From Hydrogenophaga sp. IBVHS1 (GTDB taxonomy: Bacteria; Pseudomonadota; Gammaproteobacteria; Burkholderiales; Burkholderiaceae_C): a DNA stretch of 64,000 nt. The position numbers and the translations under genes are program-made. Positions 53,223 through 62,084 of this stretch are shown piece by piece (the stretch's first letter is position 1; every line of letters begins with the position of its first letter). Location: assembly GCF_002127265.1 (NCBI RefSeq), contig NZ_NFUU01000003.1:567055-631054 (forward strand). Reading direction: 5' to 3'. A model generated the notes under the pieces. It was given only the letters and a program-made list of their open reading frames with translations, did not search any database and was not told the origin of the DNA.

Positions 53223-53858
53223 ATGCTGCGCTACCTCACCGTTCCCGTCACCGCCTTTGCCCAGAACTGCTCGCTCGTGTGGTGCGATGAAACCAAGGAC
53301 GCTGCCGTGATCGATCCCGGTGGTGAGCTCGATCGTCTGCTGGCCGAAGTGCAACGCCTGGGCCTGAACCTCAAGGCCATCTGGCAGACGCATGCACACA
53401 TCGACCACGCGGGCGGCACCGCCGAACTCGCGCGCCGCCTGAGCCTTCCCATCATCGGCCCGCACCCCGGCGACCAGTTCTGGATCACTGGCTTGCCGCA
53501 GCAGGGCGCGATGTTCGGATTTCCGCCCGCCGAAGCCTTCACGCCCACGCGCTGGCTGGCCGACCGCGACACGGTGCAGATCGGGCGCTGTGCGCTGGAT
53601 GTGCGGCACTGCCCGGGTCATACACCCGGGCATGTGGTGTTCCATTCAGCGGAGGCGAAGCGCGCTTTTGTGGGCGACGTGCTGTTTGCCGGCAGCATTG
53701 GCCGCACCGACTTTCCGCAGGGCAATCACCAGCAGTTGCTCGACAGCATCAAGGAGCGCCTCTGGCCGATGGGCGACGACACGGTGTTCATTCCTGGCCA
53801 TGGGCCGGAGAGCACGTTTGGTGAGGAACGGCGCAGCAACCCCTATGTCAGGGATTGA
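53223..53858 (+). CDS. GloC/YcbL-type metallo-beta-lactamase-fold hydrolase
   Basis: The 211-residue hydrolase has metal ligands H57, H59, D61 and H62 in THAHIDHAGG, a further His in CPGHTPGHVVF, an Asp in FVGDVLFAGSIGRTDFP, and PGHGPESTFG at the C-terminus. It lacks the extra C-terminal domain of GloB. Such proteins act as type II glyoxalases on S-lactoylglutathione or related thioesters. It is divergent from the DM13 gene and followed by a palindromic repeat. Confidence 0.9.
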   Translation: MLRYLTVPVTAFAQNCSLVWCDETKDAAVIDPGGELDRLLAEVQRLGLNLKAIWQTHAHIDHAGGTAELARRLSLPIIGPHPGDQFWITGLPQQGAMFGFPPAEAFTPTRWLADRDTVQIGRCALDVRHCPGHTPGHVVFHSAEAKRAFVGDVLFAGSIGRTDFPQGNHQQLLDSIKERLWPMGDDTVFIPGHGPESTFGEERRSNPYVRD

Positions 53859-53860
53859 GC

Positions 53861-53928
53861 TCCGCCGCTTCGCGGGTCGCTGCCCCCCGAGGGGGCTGAT
53901 CCGGCTTGGGGCGGCCCGGCGCCGGATC
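53861..53928. repeat. GC-rich palindromic intergenic repeat
   Basis: Two hairpins in a row: CCCCC-CGA-GGGGG (53884-53895 region) and GATCCGGC / GCCGGATC (53898-53928) around a GGGGCGGCCC core. The pattern resembles dispersed REP-like elements of Comamonadaceae genomes. It sits between two convergent genes and may also end transcription. Only one copy is in the window. Confidence 0.55.
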
Positions 53929-54795
53929 TCAGCTCTTGCGGGCCTGTTCGTACAGGCCCTGCACGCGTGGCACGTTGCTTTCGAGTTCGCGGATGCGGTC
54001 GGGGCCGCTGGGGTGGGTGGAGAGAAAGCTGGCGTTCGAGCCGCCGCTGTTGGCCGCCATCTTCTGCCACAGCGTCACGCTGGCGCGGGGCTGGTAGCCC
54101 GAGCGGGCGGCGAGTTCCAGGCCCACCAGGTCGGCCTCGGTCTCGTCCTCGCGGCTGAACTTCAGCGTGAGCAGCTGCGTGCCCAGGTTGGCCGCAATGT
54201 CGCCGAGCTGCCCCAGACCGAACAACTGCGCGGCGATGGACAAACCGATGCCGGTGGCGTTGCTCTTGGCCACACGGGCACGCGCGTGTTCGCGCAGCGC
54301 GTGCGCCATTTCGTGGCCCATGATCATCGCGGTCTCGTCGTCGGTGAGCTTGAGCTTTTCGAGAATGCCGGTGTAGAAGGCGATCTTGCCGCCCGGCATG
54401 CAGAAGGCATTGACCTGTTCGCTCTGGATCAGGTTGACTTCCCAGCGCCAGGAGGTAGCGCGCTTGTTCCATTGCGGCGAATGCGGAATGAGGCGGCGCG
54501 CAATGTTGCGCAGCCGTTGCACCTGCGGATTGCCGTCGGGCACGAGCAGCTTCTTGGCGTTGGCCTCGCCCATCATTTGCGAATACTGCTTGCCCGCTGC
54601 GCTTTCCAGCTCCTCGGCCGGCACCAGGTTGCGCAGCGCCGACGCCTGACCCACGTCCACCTGCGCAGCGGCGGGCAAGGCGGCGCCGGCGGCCGCAGCG
54701 CCACCCGCCAGCAGAAAGGCGCGTCGGGCCGACCACAGGTGGTCAGGGCGGTCCGGGGACGCGTGGGAAGTTTTGAAGTCGCAGATAAAGCACAT
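53929..54795 (-). CDS. M48-family metalloprotease, exported
   Basis: The 288-residue protein has a signal region with an Arg pair before a hydrophobic stretch (SARRAFLLAGGAAAAGAALP), which hints at Tat or Sec export. A peptidase M48 domain follows, with the zinc motif HEMAH (H161, E162, H165) and a third ligand in the ETEADLVGLEL segment. Relatives include LoiP/YggG, which degrade misfolded outer-membrane proteins. The start at 54795 adds a short N-region with two cysteines; a later start cannot be excluded. Confidence 0.9.
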   Translation of the reverse strand: MCFICDFKTSHASPDRPDHLWSARRAFLLAGGAAAAGAALPAAAQVDVGQASALRNLVPAEELESAAGKQYSQMMGEANAKKLLVPDGNPQVQRLRNIARRLIPHSPQWNKRATSWRWEVNLIQSEQVNAFCMPGGKIAFYTGILEKLKLTDDETAMIMGHEMAHALREHARARVAKSNATGIGLSIAAQLFGLGQLGDIAANLGTQLLTLKFSREDETEADLVGLELAARSGYQPRASVTLWQKMAANSGGSNASFLSTHPSGPDRIRELESNVPRVQGLYEQARKS

Positions 54796-54866
54796 GCGTG
54801 AATAATAGTCAAAGCCGGGCGGTTGCGCCCGCCCGAGCAAACCCTCTCCCTGCCGACCGCCCATCC

Positions 54867-56255
54867 ATGCCTTCAACCTCCACCGGCCAAGCCGCTGCCG
54901 ACACCGAACCGACGCCGGCTCGGCCCACCTGGGGCGAGACCCTGCGCGTGTACCTGGAGCCCGCCAGTCTGCGCATGTTCGCGCTGGGGTTCTCGGCCGG
55001 TCTGCCGCTGCTGCTGGTGCTGGGCACGCTGAGTTTTCGCCTGCGCGAGGCCGGGCTGGACCGCACCACCATTGGCTACCTGAGCTGGGTGGGCCTGGCC
55101 TATGGCTTCAAGTGGTGCTGGGCACCGCTGGTTGACCGCCTCCCCATCCCCTTGCTCACGCGCTGGATGGGGCGCCGTCGCAGCTGGCTGCTGTTGTCGC
55201 AGGTGTTGATCATGGTCTCGCTCGTGGGCATGGCCATGACCGACCCGCGCACCGAGCTCACGCTGGTGGTGTGGTGCGCGCTGGCGGTGGCCTTCGCATC
55301 CGCCACGCAGGACATTGCGCTGGACGCCTACCGCATCGAGTCGGCCGACATGCGCCACCAGGGCGCACTGGCCGCCACCTACCAGACGGGCTACCGCCTG
55401 GCCATGATCTGGGCCGGTGCTGGCGTGCTGTGGATCGCTGCCCGTGCCGAGGTGGCGCCCGTGAGCACTGCGGGCGCCGGGCCCGGGGTCCTGTACCAGC
55501 AAGCGGCGTGGAGCACGGCCTACCTGGTGATGGCCGCGAGCATGCTCGTGGGCGTGCTCACGGTGCTGTTCTCGCGCGAGCCCGTGCGGGTGGCGCTGCC
55601 GCCCGCACGCAACGCCGCCGAGTGGCTGCAGAGCGCGCTGGTGGAGCCCTTCGCCGATTTCCTCAAGCGTTATGGCAAGCAGGCGCTGCTGATCCTGGCG
55701 CTGATCGGCGTCTACCGGATCAGCGATGTGGTGATGGGCATCATGGCCAACCCGTTTTATGTGGACATGGGCTACACCAAGGACGAGGTGGCCGCCGTGA
55801 CCAAGATCTACGGCGTGATCATGACGCTGGTGGGTGCCTTCATTGGCGGCGCGCTGTCGCTCAAGCTCGGTGTGATGCGCGTGCTCATGCTGGGCGCCAT
55901 TCTCTCCGCCGCGAGCAACCTGCTGTTTGCCTGGCTGGCGGGGCATGGACACGACGTGGTGGCGCTGATCTTCGTGATCTCCGCCGACAACCTGAGCGCC
56001 GGGGTGGCCTCGGCCGCGTTCATCGCCTACCTGTCAGGGCTCACGAACGTGCAGTACTCGGCCACGCAATACGCCCTGTTCAGTTCCATGATGCTGCTCG
56101 CACCCAAGTGGCTGGCAGGATACTCAGGCGCTTTTGTTGACACGTACGACTACCCCACCTTCTTCGTCGCCACGGCGTGCCTGGGGGCGCCGGTGCTGTT
56201 GCTGATCTGGCTGGCCACGCGCTTGGCGCCGGTGCAAAAACCGCCCGGGCGCTGA
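54867..56255 (+). CDS. ampG: AmpG-like muropeptide permease (MFS)
   Basis: The 462-residue transporter has about twelve to fourteen helices and AmpG-like motifs (LGFSAGLPLLLVLGTLSFRL, YGFKWCWAPLVDRLPIPLLT, ASATQDIALDAYRIES, ADNLSAGVASAAFIAYLSGL, QYSATQYALFSSMMLLAPKW). AmpG imports anhydromuropeptides for recycling. ATG 54867 is preferred over an in-frame GTG at 54798, whose extra residues are low complexity. Its stop codon abuts that of the convergent acyl-CoA synthetase gene in a TGATCA hexamer. Confidence 0.9.
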   Translation: MPSTSTGQAAADTEPTPARPTWGETLRVYLEPASLRMFALGFSAGLPLLLVLGTLSFRLREAGLDRTTIGYLSWVGLAYGFKWCWAPLVDRLPIPLLTRWMGRRRSWLLLSQVLIMVSLVGMAMTDPRTELTLVVWCALAVAFASATQDIALDAYRIESADMRHQGALAATYQTGYRLAMIWAGAGVLWIAARAEVAPVSTAGAGPGVLYQQAAWSTAYLVMAASMLVGVLTVLFSREPVRVALPPARNAAEWLQSALVEPFADFLKRYGKQALLILALIGVYRISDVVMGIMANPFYVDMGYTKDEVAAVTKIYGVIMTLVGAFIGGALSLKLGVMRVLMLGAILSAASNLLFAWLAGHGHDVVALIFVISADNLSAGVASAAFIAYLSGLTNVQYSATQYALFSSMMLLAPKWLAGYSGAFVDTYDYPTFFVATACLGAPVLLLIWLATRLAPVQKPPGR

Positions 56256-57773
56256 TCAACCGGCGAGGGCTTTCAGCAGGGCCTTCAACTCGGGTTTCTG
56301 CACTTTCCCCAACGCGGTCTTGGGCAGGGCATCGACCCTTTGCCAGCGGCGCGGCCACTTGTAGCGCGCCAGTCGCCCGTCCAGGAAGGCCTGCAACGCA
56401 GGCATCCATTCTTGCTGCGCCGGATCTCGCAGCACCACCACGGCCACCACCACTTCCCCCCAGCGAGCGTCGTCCTGGCCGACCACCGCGCACTCGGCCA
56501 CCAGCGGGTGTTGCACCAGCAGGTTCTCGATCTCGGCCGGGTAGATGTTCTCGCCACCGGAGATCACCATGTCCTTGGCGCGGCCGACCACGGTGTAGCT
56601 GCCGTCCGGCGATTGCAGGGCCAGGTCGCCGGAATGGAAGAAGCCGTCGGCGTCGCAGGCTGGCAGGTCCGGCCAGTAGTGCTCGACCACGTTGGCCCCG
56701 CGCACCAGGATCTCGCCCACCTCGCCTGGCCGCACGGCGCGACCTTGCAGGTCGTGCAGACGAACCTCCACGCCCGGTGCGGCCCAGCCGCAGGAACCCA
56801 GGTGATCGAAGGCGTGCGCGCTGGGCAGGGCGATGGAAAAGGGACCGGTCTCGGTGCTGCCGTACACGTTGCACATGGGCACGCTGCGCGCATGGCAGGC
56901 CTCGATCAGTGTGGCGGGCAGCAGGCTGGAGCCGGCCCAGATGGCGCGCAGGCAGGAAAGGTCGGCCTCGGCCCATGCGGGTTGAGCCGTCAACGCCTGC
57001 AGCGTGGCGGGCACCTGCAAGGTGAGCGTGGGCCGTTCCAGGCGGATGCATTCCAGCGTGGCCTGGGGATCGAAACGTGTGAACAGCAGCACTTGCGCGC
57101 CCACCGACAGTGCCGGCAGCGTCTGGATGCACAGGCCACCCACATGGAACAGCGGCAACGCGCTGAGCACCGTGTCGGCGGGCGTCATGTCCTGCACCTG
57201 GGCTGCGATCGCCATGTTGGCCAGCAGGTTGCGCTGTGTGTGCACGGCGCCTTTGGGGCGGCCGGTGGTGCCCGAGGTGTAGACGAGCAACACGGGCCTG
57301 CTGGCCGCGTCGGCGATCTCGGCAATGGTCACGCTTGCCTCTTGTGCGTCCAGTGCGCGCACAGAGCGCGTGGGCAGCGCCAGCGCTTGCGCGGCTTGGG
57401 CGAAGTGCTGGTCGTGCACCAGCAAGGCAGGGCGGCAGTCGTCGAGCAGCGACTCCCACTCTGCGGGCGACAGCCGGTGGTTCATGGGAACCAGCACGCC
57501 CCCGAGCCGCGCCAGCGCCATCAGCAGCGCGATCTGGGCCGGGTGGTTCAAGCCGAGCCAGGCGATGCGGTCGCCGGCTTGCACCCCGACCTGGGTCAGG
57601 CGGGCCGCAAGCGTGTGCACACGCCGAACCAGCGCGGGCCCGCTCAGGCTGCCCCAACGCGAATCAGCCACCGGGCCACCGGGCTCGAACCAGCGCAACA
57701 GCGGCCGCTCGGAGGGCTGCAAGGCCAGCTGGTCCAGCAAGGCGTTGAACGATGCGGCGGGTAGGGGCGTCAT
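56256..57773 (-). CDS. AMP-dependent acyl-CoA synthetase
   Basis: The 505-residue product has the phosphate-loop motif YTSGTTGRPKG (165-175), NVYGSTETGPFSI near 298-310, GEILVRGANVVEHYW near 358-372, and the C-terminal hinge and lysine region (GRAKDMVISGGENIYPAEIE, then PKTALGKVQKPELK). All catalytic parts are present. It activates a carboxylic acid as its CoA thioester; the substrate cannot be read. It is divergent from the two-component system and may be a malonyl-CoA or medium-chain type. Confidence 0.92.
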   Translation of the reverse strand: MTPLPAASFNALLDQLALQPSERPLLRWFEPGGPVADSRWGSLSGPALVRRVHTLAARLTQVGVQAGDRIAWLGLNHPAQIALLMALARLGGVLVPMNHRLSPAEWESLLDDCRPALLVHDQHFAQAAQALALPTRSVRALDAQEASVTIAEIADAASRPVLLVYTSGTTGRPKGAVHTQRNLLANMAIAAQVQDMTPADTVLSALPLFHVGGLCIQTLPALSVGAQVLLFTRFDPQATLECIRLERPTLTLQVPATLQALTAQPAWAEADLSCLRAIWAGSSLLPATLIEACHARSVPMCNVYGSTETGPFSIALPSAHAFDHLGSCGWAAPGVEVRLHDLQGRAVRPGEVGEILVRGANVVEHYWPDLPACDADGFFHSGDLALQSPDGSYTVVGRAKDMVISGGENIYPAEIENLLVQHPLVAECAVVGQDDARWGEVVVAVVVLRDPAQQEWMPALQAFLDGRLARYKWPRRWQRVDALPKTALGKVQKPELKALLKALAG

Positions 57774-57859
57774 TCACATTACTTTACGTGACTCCCCAGC
57801 AGCGTTCACACGCGGCTGTCAGCATGTCAGGTCCCCATGGACACCGCTACACTGAAACC

Positions 57860-58576
57860 ATGACCTCTCCCCTGCTGATGATTGAAGACGACGCGCGCCT
57901 GGCGCAGATGGTGATCGAGTACCTCGGCCAGTCGGGTTTCGAAGTCACCCACGCCAACGACGGCGAACAAGGCCTGGAACAGTTGCAGCTCATCCAGCCC
58001 GAGCTGGTGATTCTCGATCTCATGATGCCCGGCATCGACGGCCTGGAAGTCTGCCGGCGCATTCGCGCGCTGCCGGGTCAGGCAGCGCGCGTGCCGGTGC
58101 TGATGCTCACCGCCAAGGGCGATCCGATGGACCGGGTGATCGGCCTGGAGATAGGGGCCGACGATTACCTGCCCAAGCCGTTCGAGCCGCGTGAACTGCT
58201 CGCACGCGTGCGCGCCGTGCTGCGCCGGCGCAGCGACCCCGGCCAGGCCAGCGCCTCTCGCACCACGCCGGTGTTGCGTTTCGGTTCGCTCGACATCGAC
58301 CGCGATGCCCGCACTGTGCAGGTGGCCGGGAAGTCGTGCGAGCTCACGTCCTACCAGTTTGATCTGCTGGTCGCCATGGCCGAGCGAGCCGGGCGTGTGC
58401 TCACGCGCGACCAGATCATGGAGGCGGTGCGCGGACGCGAGCTGGAGGCTTTTGATCGCTCGATCGATGTGCACATCGGCCGCATCCGCAACGCGATAGA
58501 GGTCGACAGCAAGGACCCCAAACGGATACTGACGGTGCGTGGCGTGGGCTACGTGTTCGCCAAGCAACAGGACTGA
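57860..58576 (+). CDS. OmpR/PhoB-family response regulator
   Basis: The 238-residue product has a receiver domain (IEDD near 8-11, phosphoacceptor D53 in VILDLMMPGIDG, MLTAKGD, PKPFEPREL) and a winged-helix output domain (about 140-238: LTSYQFDLLVAMAERAGRVL, RSIDVHIGRIRNAI, ILTVRGVGYVF). It resembles RstA/CpxR-type regulators. ATG 57860 is used; a TACACT -10-like element lies 13 nt upstream, which would give a very short leader. Its kinase is encoded 5 bp downstream. Confidence 0.94.
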   Translation: MTSPLLMIEDDARLAQMVIEYLGQSGFEVTHANDGEQGLEQLQLIQPELVILDLMMPGIDGLEVCRRIRALPGQAARVPVLMLTAKGDPMDRVIGLEIGADDYLPKPFEPRELLARVRAVLRRRSDPGQASASRTTPVLRFGSLDIDRDARTVQVAGKSCELTSYQFDLLVAMAERAGRVLTRDQIMEAVRGRELEAFDRSIDVHIGRIRNAIEVDSKDPKRILTVRGVGYVFAKQQD

Positions 58577-58581
58577 GACGG

Positions 58582-59829
58582 ATGGGAAGCCTTTTCGGCT
58601 CCAGGCTGTACGTCCGCATCTGGCTGGCGGTGGTGTCTGCCGTGACGGTGCTCACGCTGGTCGTGGGCTGGCTGTGGCAGCAGGCGCTGGAGCAGGACCG
58701 GGCCGAGCGCGATGCGCGCGTGATGCGCACGGTGGTGGTGCGGGACGGCGCGCGCGACGTGGTGGGCGAGGCGCCGGCGCGCGCTGTGCGCATTCCTGGC
58801 GAGGGCTGGGAGTTCGAGGTGCTCATGAAGGACGGGCGCACGCTGTATGTGCTGATTCCACGTTCCAACCAGGCACAGAACAATCCGGGACGGCGGGCGC
58901 CCGAATGGCTGCAGACGCCCACCGGTTTTGCGTGGTTGCTGGGGCTGGTGGCGCTGGCGGTGGCGCTGGGCGCCTATCCCATCGTGCGGCGCCTGACCAA
59001 GCGCCTCGAAATTCTGCAGAAGGGCGTGGAGCGCTGGGGCGCGGGCGATCTCTCCACCCGCCTGCCGGTGCAGGGCCAGGACGAAGTGGCTTTCCTCGCC
59101 AGCCGCTTCAATGCTGCGGCTGAGCGGGTTCAGACGCTGCTGCAGTCGCACAAGAGTTTGCTGGCCAACGCCTCGCACGAGCTGCGCTCTCCGCTGGCCC
59201 GCATCCGCATGGGTCTGGAACTGCTCGGGCGGGGCAGTGACAACCCGACACAACGCGCAGAGATCGCGCGCAGCATCGACGAACTGGACCAGTTGATCGA
59301 CGAAATTCTTCTGGCCAGTCGGCTCGACCTGCGCGACGCCAGCGACGCTTCGGCCCTGGGCCCGAAGGAAGAAGTCGACCTGGTGGGACTGGCGGCCGAA
59401 GAGTGCGCTCGCACCGGGGCCGATCTGGACATGGCTCCGGGTGCCTCGTCGGCGCTGGTGCAGGGGCACGCCCGGCTGCTGCGTCGCGTGCTGCGCAATC
59501 TGCTGGAGAACGCCCGGCGCTACGGCAAGCCCGTGGCGATGGACCACAGTGATGAGCCCGAAGTGCGCCTGTGCATCGCCGCGCCCGATGCCGCGAGGCC
59601 CGGGCGTGTGGTGCTCTGGGTGGAGGACCGTGGCCCGGGTGTGCCTGCCGCCCAGCGCGAGCGCATCTTCGAGCCGTTCTACCGGCTGCCGGGTGCGAGC
59701 GAACGCGAAGGCGGCGTTGGGCTGGGCCTGGCATTGGTCAAAACGATCGTGGAGCGCCACGGTGGCGAGGTGCGCTGCGAAGACCGGCCAGGTGGCGGCG
59801 CCCGGTTCGTGGTGGAACTCCCCGTTTGA
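58582..59829 (+). CDS. Sensor histidine kinase
   Basis: The 415-residue product has membrane helices at about 11-33 and 115-133 flanking an 80-residue periplasmic sensor. HAMP domain (about 135-185), H-box with H199 in LLANASHELRSPLARIR, N-box NLLENARRYG, and G-boxes (VEDRGPGVP, GVGLGLALVKTIVERHGG) follow. It pairs with the upstream OmpR-type regulator. The small sensor suggests a simple periplasmic signal, possibly envelope stress or metal, but nothing fixes it. Confidence 0.94.
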   Translation: MGSLFGSRLYVRIWLAVVSAVTVLTLVVGWLWQQALEQDRAERDARVMRTVVVRDGARDVVGEAPARAVRIPGEGWEFEVLMKDGRTLYVLIPRSNQAQNNPGRRAPEWLQTPTGFAWLLGLVALAVALGAYPIVRRLTKRLEILQKGVERWGAGDLSTRLPVQGQDEVAFLASRFNAAAERVQTLLQSHKSLLANASHELRSPLARIRMGLELLGRGSDNPTQRAEIARSIDELDQLIDEILLASRLDLRDASDASALGPKEEVDLVGLAAEECARTGADLDMAPGASSALVQGHARLLRRVLRNLLENARRYGKPVAMDHSDEPEVRLCIAAPDAARPGRVVLWVEDRGPGVPAAQRERIFEPFYRLPGASEREGGVGLGLALVKTIVERHGGEVRCEDRPGGGARFVVELPV

Positions 59830-59954
59830 GCTGCGCACCGCCCATCTGCGGAAATCCGCCGCTTGCCGAATCGCTTCACCGCCGCTTGAATACTTCAGAT
59901 TGATGAATTCATTGGGTTTTTTTGGGTTTTATTACCCAGGCGAAATGGATGCAT

Positions 59955-59970
59955 TCCCCCAAATGGGGGA
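59955..59970 (+). promoter_or_regulatory. TCCCCCA-AA-TGGGGGA palindrome, candidate activator site
   Basis: A perfect 7-bp inverted repeat with a 2-nt centre, followed by TGTGCG. A CACAAT (-10-like) hexamer begins 23 nt after it (59994), the same spacing as at the related 23920 palindrome. It is centred about 44 bp before the presumed start site, as for LuxR-type activators. Confidence 0.45.
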
Positions 59971-60005
59971 TGTGCGAAACGCATGCGGCAGCGCACAATC
60001 ACGCC

Positions 60006-60133
60006 GTTGCTGTCACAACTTTCAATCAACGACAGGGTAGATGGGCCGAGCGCCACGCCCCGCGTTGAAACCAGGTCTCCCAACGACGTCCCTTCAAGGA
60101 CTTTCCAAAGCCACCGCAAGGTGGCTTTTTTTT
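60006..60133 (+). ncRNA. Candidate small RNA ending at a strong terminator
   Basis: The 306-bp gap 59830-60135 holds no convincing protein gene. A palindrome, a -10-like element at 59994 and a terminator at 60107 delimit a transcript of about 128 nt read on the plus strand toward the convergent polysaccharide gene. No known RNA family is recognised. Read-through from the histidine kinase gene is the alternative source of the terminated transcript. Confidence 0.35.
60107..60133 (+). terminator. Rho-independent terminator
   Basis: Nine-bp stem AAAGCCACC / GGTGGCTTT with a GCAA tetraloop, followed by five more T residues. It stands 278 nt after the histidine kinase stop and 3 bp before the convergent polysaccharide gene's stop. 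Confidence 0.92.
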
Positions 60134-60135
60134 GG

Positions 60136-62079
60136 TCAGGAGGTAGCGTGTTCGCGCAAGGGCGCGGGCGAGGAAGCCACCCAGTTGGCCCCATCGCCAG
60201 CGGGCTCGTAGCCGTGAACATGCGCCTGGAGCATGGCTCGCAGCGCGGTCACGTCGTTGGCCGTCATGGCCTGATCGAGTGCGCTGAGTACGTCCTGCAA
60301 TTCGGCCCAGGGAAGGCAGTCTTCCAGCGCCCGCATGATGCGCGCATGCTCGGTGGGCTGGGCGTTGTCGCCAATCAGCAGTTCTTCGTAGAGCTTCTCG
60401 CCAGGTCGAAGCCCGGTGATCTGGATCTCGATATCGCCATTGGGGTTCTGCTCGTTTTTCTCCCTCAGCCCCGAAAGTTCGACCATGCGCCGTGCCAGGT
60501 CGATGATGCGCACCGGCTCGCCCATGTCGAGCACGAAAACATCGCCGCCCTGGGCCATCGCGCCCGCCTGGATCACCAGCTGCGCGGCCTCGGGAATCGT
60601 CATGAAGTAACGGTTGATGTCCGGATGCGTGAGCGTGATAGGCCCGCCGTTGCTGATCTGCTCCCGGAACAGCGGCACCACCGAGCCGCTGGAGCCCAGC
60701 ACGTTGCCGAACCGCACCATGGCAAAAGTGGTGCTCTGGCCCGGCTCGGCCGACAAGGCTTGCAGCACCATCTCGGCAAGGCGCTTGCTGGCCCCCATCA
60801 CGTTGGTGGGGCGGACCGCCTTGTCGGTGCTGATCAGCACGAAGTGGCTGGTGCCCGCGGCCTGCGCGGCGCGGGCACACACCCAGGTGCCCCAGACGTT
60901 GTTGCGCAAGCCCTGCACCGGGTTGTGTTCGACCAGGGGCACGTGTTTGTACGCGGCGGCGTGGTAGACCGTATCGGGTTTCCACGCCTGCATGAGTTGC
61001 GTCATGCGAGCCTCGTCCTGAACGGAGGCGAGCAGCGGGAGCAGGGTGATGGACGGGAGGGCGGTCTCCAGCTCCCGATGAATCTGGTACAGCGCGAACT
61101 CGGAGTTCTCCACCAGCAGCAACGTGCGGGGCTGGCAGTTCGCGATCTGGCGGCAGAGTTCGCTGCCGATGCTGCCGCCAGCGCCAGTGACCATCACCAC
61201 CTTGTCGCGGATCAGGCGATGAAGCAGCGTCTCGTCGGGTGACACCGCATCGCGGCCCAGCAGGTCCTCGATGTCGAGCTCACGCACATCGCTCATGGTC
61301 ACGCGTCCAGCGGCCAGATCGGACATGCCGGGCAGCGTGCGCACATGCACCGGCATGTGGCTCAGCCCGGCGAGAATTTCCTTGCGCTGGTCTCGGGTGA
61401 TCGAGGGCAAGGCCAGCAACACATCCGTCACGCCCAGTTCCTGGATGAGGTATTCCAGCTCGCCGGGTGAGTACACCGTGCGGCCATCCAGGCTGTTGCC
61501 TTGCAGTTGCACGTCGTCATCCAGGAAACCCAGCAAGCGGTATTCGCTGCTGCGCGACAGGGCAGCAGCCAGTTGCCGGCCTGCCTGGCCGCCACCGTAA
61601 ATCAGCACGCCGGGCATGCGCGATTTCTGCAGGATGGTTCGGTACAGGCCGCCGAGCCAGTAGCGCACGGCCACGCGCGTGAGGCCGATGCTGACCAGCA
61701 GCAGCATCGGTTGAATCAGCCCCACGGTGCGCGGAATCCCCGGCACGCTCACCACGGTGAAGATGGTGGCGTAGAAGATGGTGTACAGCGCCATGGCTTG
61801 CGCCAGGCTCACCATGGCGTTCCAGCCGGAAAAACGGAAGATCGCGCGGTACATGCCGAAGCGCACGAAAAGTGGCAATGCAATGGCAATGGCGCCCAGC
61901 ACCGCCCACCAATGTGCAGGCTCGAGTTGCACCCAGTGTTCAAGGCGCAGGCACAGCGCCAGCCACACCGTGAGCACGCACAAGGCGATGTCGACCACCA
62001 AGGCCATCAAGCGCTTGGCCTCGCGCGGCATGTCCAGCAGCGTGACAGCTGCAATCCCCCGGGATTCCCTTTGGTTCAT
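60136..62079 (-). CDS. WbpM/PglF-like UDP-sugar 4,6-dehydratase
   Basis: The 647-residue protein has about four membrane helices (about 22-140), a CoA-binding-like first Rossmann domain (VLIYGGGQAGRQLAAAL, 158-174) and a catalytic SDR domain with TGAGGSIGSELC (298-309) and ISTDKAVRPTNVMGASKR. In the latter Met428 replaces the usual Tyr of YxxxK (M428, K432), as in WbpM. It makes UDP-4-keto-6-deoxy-GlcNAc for surface polysaccharides. It is the last gene of a minus-strand cluster, 5 bp after the sugar transferase gene. Confidence 0.93.
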   Translation of the reverse strand: MNQRESRGIAAVTLLDMPREAKRLMALVVDIALCVLTVWLALCLRLEHWVQLEPAHWWAVLGAIAIALPLFVRFGMYRAIFRFSGWNAMVSLAQAMALYTIFYATIFTVVSVPGIPRTVGLIQPMLLLVSIGLTRVAVRYWLGGLYRTILQKSRMPGVLIYGGGQAGRQLAAALSRSSEYRLLGFLDDDVQLQGNSLDGRTVYSPGELEYLIQELGVTDVLLALPSITRDQRKEILAGLSHMPVHVRTLPGMSDLAAGRVTMSDVRELDIEDLLGRDAVSPDETLLHRLIRDKVVMVTGAGGSIGSELCRQIANCQPRTLLLVENSEFALYQIHRELETALPSITLLPLLASVQDEARMTQLMQAWKPDTVYHAAAYKHVPLVEHNPVQGLRNNVWGTWVCARAAQAAGTSHFVLISTDKAVRPTNVMGASKRLAEMVLQALSAEPGQSTTFAMVRFGNVLGSSGSVVPLFREQISNGGPITLTHPDINRYFMTIPEAAQLVIQAGAMAQGGDVFVLDMGEPVRIIDLARRMVELSGLREKNEQNPNGDIEIQITGLRPGEKLYEELLIGDNAQPTEHARIMRALEDCLPWAELQDVLSALDQAMTANDVTALRAMLQAHVHGYEPAGDGANWVASSPAPLREHATS

Positions 62080-62084
62080 TTTTT

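Noticed and set aside
54798..54866. GTG start extending the AmpG-like protein by 23 residues
   Set aside because: The extension is low complexity and lies directly against the divergent protease start; the ATG at 54867 is more consistent with family N-termini.
60046..60133. Possible small ORF from the ATG near 60042 before the terminator
   Set aside because: The frame runs through the terminator without a stop, so it is unlikely to be a coding gene.
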